Below are positions 58,601 through 64,000 of a stretch of 64,000 nucleotides of DNA, in pieces. The stretch is from Clostridium sp. CAG:221 (GTDB taxonomy: Bacteria > Bacillota > Clostridia > Clostridiales > Clostridiaceae): the NCBI GenBank assembly GCA_000435835.1, contig FR883429.1, forward strand, positions 90,583-154,582, read 5' to 3'. The number at the start of each line of letters is the position of its first letter. Position 1 is the first letter of the stretch. Position numbers and translations under genes: made by a program. Under the pieces are notes generated by a model. The model was not told the DNA's origin. It saw nothing but the letters and a program-made list of their open reading frames with translations, and did not search any database.

Positions 58601-58891
58601 ACCATTTACTAAACTATTTTTACTTCCTTTTTCATAGGAATATTTTTTAAATGTATATCCATTATACCTATCTAAGCCATCATTTGTTCCTAGCCATATA
58701 TAACCTTTGCTATCTTGCATCATAGTTTCAACAGTAGCTTGACTCAAACCATCTTCAATGGATATATTGTTAAATCTGCTATATTCTTCAGCTTTAACAT
58801 TAATACTGAAATTAATTTTAATAATAATTACTGCTAAAATTATAATTAAATATTTACTTTTTAAATTCATGCCAACAAATTTCCCTTTCAT
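55700..58891 (-). CDS. Propeller-domain sensor histidine kinase
   Basis: 1063 residues. A signal peptide/anchor (YLIIILAVIIIKINFSINVKA) is followed by two seven-bladed Reg_prop propellers built of repeats such as GYIWLGTNDGLDRYNGYTF and NIWVATAAGISK (about 40-690). Then a Y_Y_Y domain (NYVNLANLAPGNYELKVTAR), one membrane helix (AILVYIIIIIFFII), HisKA with FVNLSHELRTPLNVIYS, and an HATPase domain with NLVSNAAKFTE, DTGIGIAEEY and GGSGLGLTITRQ. It should sense an outside ligand, probably a polysaccharide-derived sugar as in Bacteroides HTCS, but it has no fused or adjacent response regulator. Start may be the ATG at 58870 rather than 58891. Confidence 0.9.
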   Translation of the reverse strand: MKGKFVGMNLKSKYLIIILAVIIIKINFSINVKAEEYSRFNNISIEDGLSQATVETMMQDSKGYIWLGTNDGLDRYNGYTFKKYSYEKGSKNSLVNGYILDIKEDSEGNIWVATAAGISKIYNDGEKVQNYTSDSESGNLSNDNTATLLISSSNKIYVGTAEGINLYDKKTDKFNLIYPELKEEYVNSLAEDKYGNIWAGTENGLYKINVVTNAIERFESTDDVNTISENYIYKVYYDGDKHIWVGTYDNGFCKLNIENNKVTRYLLTREDGTIRGAFVKNFLKDHRGNMWICTDEGVVLFDIDKNIFTWYENKVYDPHSLIDNNTFSILEDYSGLIWIGTYSGVSTFDPYSTIGHYKNDPFNSKSINEKAVSGIYEDDDGLLWIGTSSSGVNILNKDRDVIECLTTANGLSNNRITDITGAGDYIFIATYNGLNVVNRISGEIEIYDEEDGLASNIVKKLFYDELGYLYIGSIAGLDALDLNGRSVIKLNYILDEIGMNSKNISAIYKDSKRNFWFGTFIDDGLIKIEADTGIVDIFKNKENDSLSLSDNTIRCIGENSKGEIWIGTNFGLNRYNEKDDTFTSYTTKDGLANNTIYGILFDDKDNPWVSTNLGIAKINIDTNVINNLNITDGLQSNEFNGNSYFKTKKGEFIFGGINGFNLFIPDEVVIKGPNLNIVFDDFEVNGSSRKSINNQVFKFSENNIRVSFFLPDYKSMRNIQYYYTLNEEEDGWIPLRNNYVNLANLAPGNYELKVTARSADGSYSDTQIARFKINPQVWKSKEAILVYIIIIIFFIINNRVKIKKLDKMVMERTKQLSNEMEKNTGLLNKVIDLERKKNSYFVNLSHELRTPLNVIYSTQQLIIELNKKGILKERLDNYMDIIGRNSKRLLKMINDIIDTTKMESGCYHLNITETNIVYLVEESVLTLKDYIEGRGVNLIVDPEMEEKTINCDNDAIERCIINLVSNAAKFTEAGDSITVRIIEEKSQVKIEVIDTGIGIAEEYHETIFNRFNQIVDNNSEKNGGSGLGLTITRQIIELHKGKIYVESKIGEGSKFTIILPDNF

Positions 58892-58967
58892 TTCGACTGC
58901 TTTTTACATTATACCATATTTTATGAAAAAAATACCTAAAGAATAAACTTTAGGTATCTTATATATA

Positions 58968-60815
58968 TTATGCATTTTCAAACTGACTATTATATAGTGA
59001 TGCATAGAACCCGCCTTTTTTTAATAATTCATGATGGTTTCCTTGTTCAATAATATCTCCATCTTTCATTACTAATATCAAATCTGCATCTCTTATAGTT
59101 GATAATCTATGAGCTATGATAAAGCTTGTTCTTCCTTCCATTAATTTATCCATAGCTTTTTGTATAAGTAGTTCTGTCCTTGTATCAACAGAACTTGTGG
59201 CCTCATCAAGAATAAGTATTTTAGGATCTGCAAGTATTGCTCTTGCTATAGTAAGAAGTTGTTTTTGTCCTTGTGATACGTTACTTGCTTCTTCATTTAA
59301 TTCCATATTATATCCATCTGGAAGTGTTTTAATAAATGAGTCTACATGGGCTGCCTTAGCAGCTCTCTTAACCTCTTCATCACTGGCATCCAATCTTCCA
59401 TATCTTAAATTTTCCATTATAGTACCATTAAATAACCAAGTATCTTGTAGCACCATACCAAACATTTTTCTTAAATCGCTTCTACTAAAGTCCTTTATAT
59501 TATGTCCATCTATGGTTATATTTCCTTCATTAACTTCGTAGAATCTCATTAATAACTTCACCATAGTTGTTTTACCAGCACCTGTAGGCCCTACTATAGC
59601 TACTCTTTGACCTGGTTTAACCTTAGCTGTAAAATCATTAATTATTATTTTTTCTGGATTATATCCAAAATGTACATGGTTGAATTCTACTTCACCAACA
59701 ATATCTTTAGTACTTATAGGATTTTCTACATCTTTAACTTCTTCCTCTTCATCTAAGAATTCAAAAACTCTTTCAGCAGCAGCTGCTGTAGATTGAAGAA
59801 CATTAGCAATTTGTGCTGTTTGTGCTATAGGCTGTGTAAAAGATCTTACATATTGAATAAAAGCTTGAATATCCCCTACCTCTATGGCACCTTTTATAGC
59901 TAAAAACCCTCCAATAATTGATACTAACACATATCCTAAATTACCAACAAACATCATTATTGGTTGCATAAGCCCTGATAAAAATTGAGATTTCCAAGCG
60001 CTTTTATAAAGAGTATCATTTAAATCATTAAATGTATTAATTTCTCTTTCCTCTGCATTAAAGGCCTTTACTATATTATGCCCTGAATATACCTCTTCCA
60101 CTTGGCCATTTACATGTCCTAAATATTCTTGTTGACTCTTAAAATATCTTTGTGACTTCTTAACTACAATTGATATAAGACCTAAAGATACTGGTACTAT
60201 TAATAATGCTACCAATGTCATTATCCAATTGATTGAGAACATCATAATAAGTACACCAATTAAAGTTGTGGCTGAAGTTATTATTTGTGACATACTTTGA
60301 TTTAACGTTTGGCTCACTGTATCAACATCATTAGTAACTCTTGATAATACCTCTCCATGGGTTTTAGTATCAAAATACTTTAAAGGCATTCTATTAATTT
60401 TTTCTGAAATTTCTTTTCTCATCTTATAAGAAACCTTTTGTGCTATTCCTGACATAGCAAATCCTTGTATCAATGAAAAAACAGTACTAATTATATATAA
60501 CACCAATAATACTATTACTATTTGTCCTATATAGCCAAAATCAATTCCTGATCCTGACTGCCCTGTAACCTTACTAATTAAACCTTCAAATAAAGCCGTC
60601 GTTGCTTTTCCCAATATCTTAGGTCCTACAATTGAAAATGCTGCTGAACCTATGGCAAATATTATTACTATTATTATCATCAATCTATAAGGTCTTAAAT
60701 AAGACATTAATGTTTTCATAGTCTTTTTAAAATCTTTAGCTTTTTCACCACTGGCTTTCATTCCGCCCATGTGTCCTCCCATGGGACCTCTCATTTTTCT
60801 TTGCTGATTACTCAT
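58968..60815 (-). CDS. ABC exporter subunit with consensus ATP site (heterodimer partner)
   Basis: 615 residues: a Met/Gly-rich tail (MRGPMGGHMGGMK), six membrane helices, and an ABC domain with GPTGAGKTT, signature VSQGQKQLLTIARAI, and Walker B ILILDEATSSVD with the catalytic Glu. ATG 60813-60815 is behind AGGAGG; it overlaps the stop of the partner gene by 8 bases, so translation is coupled. With the next gene it forms an asymmetric multidrug or peptide exporter (BmrCD/TM287-288-like). Confidence 0.92.
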   Translation of the reverse strand: MSNQQRKMRGPMGGHMGGMKASGEKAKDFKKTMKTLMSYLRPYRLMIIIVIIFAIGSAAFSIVGPKILGKATTALFEGLISKVTGQSGSGIDFGYIGQIVIVLLVLYIISTVFSLIQGFAMSGIAQKVSYKMRKEISEKINRMPLKYFDTKTHGEVLSRVTNDVDTVSQTLNQSMSQIITSATTLIGVLIMMFSINWIMTLVALLIVPVSLGLISIVVKKSQRYFKSQQEYLGHVNGQVEEVYSGHNIVKAFNAEEREINTFNDLNDTLYKSAWKSQFLSGLMQPIMMFVGNLGYVLVSIIGGFLAIKGAIEVGDIQAFIQYVRSFTQPIAQTAQIANVLQSTAAAAERVFEFLDEEEEVKDVENPISTKDIVGEVEFNHVHFGYNPEKIIINDFTAKVKPGQRVAIVGPTGAGKTTMVKLLMRFYEVNEGNITIDGHNIKDFSRSDLRKMFGMVLQDTWLFNGTIMENLRYGRLDASDEEVKRAAKAAHVDSFIKTLPDGYNMELNEEASNVSQGQKQLLTIARAILADPKILILDEATSSVDTRTELLIQKAMDKLMEGRTSFIIAHRLSTIRDADLILVMKDGDIIEQGNHHELLKKGGFYASLYNSQFENA

Positions 60816-63060
60816 CTTCAAGCTCCTCCTTTGAAAGTTGTGATAGAGCTATCTGTCTATAAACTTCACAATTTTCCATAAGCTCTTTGTGAGTTCCCTT
60901 TCCTACAACTTTTCCCTCATCTAATACTAATATCTGGTCAGCATTCATTATAGTACTGATTCTTTGAGCTACTATTAATAGCGTACTATCACTTAACTCC
61001 TCATTTATAGCCTTTCTTAACTTAGCATCTGTCTTAAAATCTAAAGCTGAAAAACTATCATCAAAAATAAATATTTCTGAATTTTTAGCCAGTGCTCTAG
61101 CAATAGCTAATCTTTGTTTTTGTCCTCCTGATACATTAGTACCACCTTGTGAGATTTCTGTATTAAATCCACTTTCCTTACTGGATATAAATTCAGTTGC
61201 TTGAGCTATAGCAGCTGCTTTATTCATATATTCATCACTGATATGTTCTCCACCATATTTTAAATTAGATTCAATAGTTCCTGAGAAAAGTATTCCTTTT
61301 TGTGGTACAAATCCTATCTTTTCTCTTAAATCATATAATGAAACATTTTTAATATTTTCTCCATCAATTAAAATCTCACCACTAGTAACATCATAGAAAC
61401 GTGGAATTAAATTAATAAGTGTTGATTTACCGCTACCTGTACTTCCTATGAAGGCAGTAGTTTCTCCAGCTTTAGCTTTAAAATTAACATCCTTTAATAC
61501 ATATTCATCTGCACCTGGATATTTAAATGAAACATTTCTAAATTCAATTTCACCTTTCTTTTCAACGTTAAATCTAACTGGATTTTCAATATCTTTTATA
61601 GCAATGTCAGTATTTAATACTTCTGATACACGTCCTGCTGAAACTAATGCTCTTGGTAAAATTACTGATACCATAGAAATCATTAAGAATGCCATTATTA
61701 TCTGCATAACGTATTGCATAAATGCCATCATATCTCCAACTTGCATTAACCCAGAATCCACTCTATGAGAACCTACCCATACGATTAGAAGGGTTATTCC
61801 ATTCATAACAAACATCATTAGTGGCATCATCATAGACATTATTCTATTAACAAAAAGATTTGTCTTTGTTAAATTCATATTAGCTTTTTCAAACTTTTCT
61901 TCTTCATACTTTTCTGTACTGAAAGCTCTTATTACAAGCATTCCTGTTAAACTTTCCCTTATTACTAGGTTTAATTTATCCACTAGTTTTTGTACAACCT
62001 TAAACTTAGGAACTGCAAACACAAATAGCACTCCAACTAAACATAAAATAGAAATTACAGCTACTACTATAATCCATCCCATTCCAGCACCTGTCTTAAC
62101 TACTTTTACTATGCCACCTATTCCTAATATTGGCGCATAAAATACTATTCTAAGTCCCATAACTATCAGCATCATTATTTGCTGAATATCATTTGTAGTC
62201 CTTGTAATAAGTGACGCTGTTGAGAATTTATCAAACTCAGCATTAGAAAAACCTACAACTTTATTAAATACATCTTTTCTTAAATCTCTTCCCAATGCTG
62301 CAGCTGTTCTTGCTGCAATAAATGTAACTATCACTGCTGCAATAGTTCCAACTAAAGCAACACCTAGCATCTTAGCACCTGCTACAAATAAGTAATTTGT
62401 CTGTATTTTATCAGTATCTACTCCTAATTCTCTATATTGCTCTCTAACATATGTAACTGCAGATTGAGTAATCATACTTTCAGGCATTTCATCTAACTTT
62501 TTATTAATTCCTTCAACAATTTCTAAAACTTGCTCTTCTGGCATATTAGATAAAATTATAAAAGGATCCATATTTCCCATGTCAGCACCTTCTGGTGCAG
62601 CCATGTTATTATTAAAAGTTTCTATAAATTTAGCTGCATCTCCACTTTCAAATAGCGATGTTATTAATATAGGTCTACCTAAAATATCATTTAGCTGTTC
62701 CTTTACCTCTTTGTTCTTGGTATTTAATTCATATATTTCTTCATTGGCTAACTCAGGATATTTTTTTATATATTTTGCGTAATCTTCATCAGATAACTCT
62801 TCTTTACTTATGAGATTATAATTATCTTGAAGTAATTTTTTTTCATCATTATTAATAAATAATAATAATTTATTAAATTCAGAAGATTTTATTGCTTTAG
62901 GTACTGCATCTTCAATTCCCTTTTGCTGTATTCCAATATTAACTATATTAGACATATAGCTTGGCAGTGATAGATCACTTATTGCTTGAACAAATAGTAA
63001 CATTATTGCAATTACTATACTTCCTGCAAAAGGCCTTAAATATTTTAGTAATTTTTTCAT
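60808..63060 (-). CDS. ABC exporter subunit with degenerate ATP site and long extracellular insert
   Basis: 750 residues. The first membrane helix is followed by an unusually long outside segment of about 180 residues (35-215; acidic, DDEKKLLQDNYNL ... PEELANEEIYEL-like) before helix 2, then five more helices. The ABC domain has GSTGSGKST, signature VSGGQKQRLAIARAL and Walker B IFIFDDSFSALD. The Asp in place of the catalytic Glu marks the degenerate site typical of heterodimeric exporters. ATG 63058-63060 with AAGGAG; an earlier ATG is less likely. Divergent from a marR gene that probably controls it. Confidence 0.92.
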   Translation of the reverse strand: MKKLLKYLRPFAGSIVIAIMLLFVQAISDLSLPSYMSNIVNIGIQQKGIEDAVPKAIKSSEFNKLLLFINNDEKKLLQDNYNLISKEELSDEDYAKYIKKYPELANEEIYELNTKNKEVKEQLNDILGRPILITSLFESGDAAKFIETFNNNMAAPEGADMGNMDPFIILSNMPEEQVLEIVEGINKKLDEMPESMITQSAVTYVREQYRELGVDTDKIQTNYLFVAGAKMLGVALVGTIAAVIVTFIAARTAAALGRDLRKDVFNKVVGFSNAEFDKFSTASLITRTTNDIQQIMMLIVMGLRIVFYAPILGIGGIVKVVKTGAGMGWIIVVAVISILCLVGVLFVFAVPKFKVVQKLVDKLNLVIRESLTGMLVIRAFSTEKYEEEKFEKANMNLTKTNLFVNRIMSMMMPLMMFVMNGITLLIVWVGSHRVDSGLMQVGDMMAFMQYVMQIIMAFLMISMVSVILPRALVSAGRVSEVLNTDIAIKDIENPVRFNVEKKGEIEFRNVSFKYPGADEYVLKDVNFKAKAGETTAFIGSTGSGKSTLINLIPRFYDVTSGEILIDGENIKNVSLYDLREKIGFVPQKGILFSGTIESNLKYGGEHISDEYMNKAAAIAQATEFISSKESGFNTEISQGGTNVSGGQKQRLAIARALAKNSEIFIFDDSFSALDFKTDAKLRKAINEELSDSTLLIVAQRISTIMNADQILVLDEGKVVGKGTHKELMENCEVYRQIALSQLSKEELEDE

Positions 63061-63102
63061 TGCTTTATTCTCCTTATGCATTAAACTTATTATTTAATAA
63101 CT

Positions 63103-63131
63103 ATTATATTTTTATAACCTTTTTTCGTCAA
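63103..63131 (-). promoter_or_regulatory. Promoter of the ABC exporter operon
   Basis: -35 TTGACG (63126-63131) and -10 TATAAT (63103-63108) with a 17-base spacer on the minus strand. Confidence 0.75.
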
Positions 63132-63137
63132 TAGATT

Positions 63138-63157
63138 TTATTATATTTATATAATAA
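63138..63157. promoter_or_regulatory. Candidate MarR operator
   Basis: TTATTATATTTATATAATAA, 20-bp imperfect palindrome (9 of 10 pairs) between the two divergent promoters. A MarR dimer bound here could control both genes. Confidence 0.5.
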
Positions 63158-63179
63158 TTATATTTTTATCACTATTTTA

Positions 63180-63208
63180 TTGTAAATTTTTATACATTAG
63201 ATTATAAT
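63180..63208 (+). promoter_or_regulatory. Promoter of the marR gene
   Basis: -35 TTGTAA (63180-63185), 17-base spacer, -10 TATAAT (63203-63208). Confidence 0.7.
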
Positions 63209-63238
63209 GATAATATTAAGAAATTCAGGAGGTAACTT

Positions 63239-63676
63239 ATGAATTCTATAGACCATATACCTAATAATTTATATATACTTTTATTATCTCTAAATAGACG
63301 AGTTTTTAATCCAAATGATGCTTTAAAATCATTAAATCTTCCTTCATCTCATGCTAAAGTTTTATTTTATTTAATACATAACGGAGCAAATCCTATTTCA
63401 AAAGTAGCTAAAGATTTATCAATATCTAAACCTAATATGACTCCAATTATTGATAAACTAGTAAACGAAGGTTATGTTGAAAGGTATTGTGATGATAATG
63501 ATAGAAGGGTTATATTGATTAAACATACAAAATCTGCATGCAATTTATTTAAATCTTTAGAAGAACAAGTTAAAATTAACATCTATAATAAAATTAAAAA
63601 TTTAAATGAAGATGAATTAAATATGCTTTCTGAATCAATAGATAATATTTTAAAATTAATTCCTAAAATAACATAG
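63239..63676 (+). CDS. MarR family transcriptional regulator
   Basis: 145 residues with the winged-helix MarR fold: AKVLFYLIHNGANPISKVAKDLSISKPNMTPIIDKLVNEGYVERYCDDNDRRVI, the last part being the wing (DDNDRR). Terminal helices form the dimer. SD AGGAGGTAAC. It is divergent from the exporter genes, and the shared region has two good promoters and a palindrome, so it most likely represses the exporter and itself and is released by a ligand or drug. Confidence 0.93.
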   Translation: MNSIDHIPNNLYILLLSLNRRVFNPNDALKSLNLPSSHAKVLFYLIHNGANPISKVAKDLSISKPNMTPIIDKLVNEGYVERYCDDNDRRVILIKHTKSACNLFKSLEEQVKINIYNKIKNLNEDELNMLSESIDNILKLIPKIT

Positions 63677-63688
63677 TAAAAGCAATAA

Positions 63689-63734
63689 AATAGACATACT
63701 TTTTGATATAAAATCAAATAGTATGTCTATTTTT
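63689..63734. terminator. Bidirectional terminator between marR and the purine permease
   Basis: AAAATAGACATACT ... AGTATGTCTATTTTTT, 14-bp perfect stem with T runs in both directions. Confidence 0.85.
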
Positions 63735-63768
63735 TATTTTCAATTTCTAATTTTTAATTCTTAATGTA
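63735..63768. repeat. Remnant of the AT-rich repeat family
   Basis: TTTTCAATTTCTAATTTTTAATTCTTAATG resembles the end of copy D (CTTAATTTTTAATTCTTCATT) and 18853-18877. Weak; may be chance in AT-rich DNA. Confidence 0.3.
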
Positions 63769-64000
63769 TTAAGATAAACTTTAATACAAATACTACTCCA
63801 ATTATCCATGTAGGTATTGATATTTCTTTTACTTTTCCAGAAAATGCTTTTACACCTATATATGATAGTACTCCAAATGCAATCCCATCTGCTATAGAAT
63901 ACGCAAAAGGCATCATTATTATTGTAAGGAACGCAGGAATAGCTTCTGTATAATCTTCTAAGTTTATTTCTTTAATATTTTCAATCATAAATAATCCAAC
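63761..64000 (-). CDS. Purine (adenine/guanine/hypoxanthine) permease, C-terminal part
   Basis: The C-terminal 79 residues or so of a multi-pass transporter that continues past the right edge; the frame stays open to position 64000 (VGLFMIENIKEINLEDYTEAIPAFLTIIMMPFAYSIADGIAFGVLSY). The segment AIPAFLTIIMMPFAYSIADGIAFG is characteristic of the AzgA/PbuG-type NCS2 permeases, which take up purine bases by proton symport. Two C-terminal membrane helices follow. Stop TAA at 63761 and a terminator after it. The ATG at 63988 is internal, not a start. Confidence 0.85.
   Translation of the reverse strand, partial: VGLFMIENIKEINLEDYTEAIPAFLTIIMMPFAYSIADGIAFGVLSYIGVKAFSGKVKEISIPTWIIGVVFVLKFILIH

Overview
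The window is AT-rich, dense in coding sequence and carried mostly on the minus strand. It looks like a chromosomal segment of a low-GC, anaerobic, spore-forming Firmicute, most likely Clostridium sensu stricto. The evidence is a pyruvate:ferredoxin oxidoreductase with a flavodoxin, an alpha/beta-type small acid-soluble spore protein, a PPi-type phosphofructokinase, a clostridial glutamate dehydrogenase, a chemotaxis operon, and strong GGAGG ribosome binding sites.

Layout. 1-2.6 kb: end of a chemotaxis/flagellar operon (fapA-like gene with a frameshift, cheW, cheD, cheR running off the left edge). 2.7-12.1 kb: HAD phosphatase, aspartate aminotransferase, PHP phosphoesterase, a Cys/His-rich DUF1292 protein, pyruvate:ferredoxin oxidoreductase with flavodoxin, murG, and a spore SASP gene. 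12.1-26.5 kb: NlpC/P60 hydrolase, recJ, DJ-1 protein, parC and parE. recJ and parE are each split by a complete ORF-bearing group II intron of about 2.8 kb. 26.8-33.5 kb: glutamate dehydrogenase, a UgtP-like glycosyltransferase, two membrane proteins (one a rhomboid protease), PepF and two small acidic proteins. 33.5-38.3 kb: a two-component system plus FtsX-type ABC transporter in visible decay. 38.4-44.1 kb: alpha/beta-hydrolase-like protein, UvrD helicase with an inserted DnaQ-like exonuclease, mntP, and plus-strand PPi-phosphofructokinase. 44.1-51.3 kb: a possible surface or spore-layer cluster (NNYS-repeat protein, class V aminotransferase, Asn-rich protein, DUF4397 protein), ABC-F ATPase, DUF1450 protein and DEAD-box helicase. 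51.3-64 kb: SUV3-like RNA helicase, YhgE/Pip protein, a large propeller histidine kinase, a heterodimeric ABC exporter divergent from a MarR regulator, and the C-terminus of a purine permease.

The strongest observation is the pair of related but distinct group II introns in two housekeeping genes about 7 kb apart. Both interrupt the coding of a D-x-D-V-D-G metal-binding motif region (RecJ motif I; ParE TOPRIM). Removing each intron at its GTGCG...AT boundaries restores the exact reading frame and the family motif. ParE and RecJ should therefore depend on RNA splicing here.

Other points of note: a single -1 shift that splits fapA; a degenerate sensor/ABC module whose response regulator has lost its N-terminus next to a palindromic repeat; a dispersed family of AT-rich palindromic intergenic repeats; and two unusual helicases. 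I ran no computation. Boundaries were read by eye, and family names rest on motifs I recognise.
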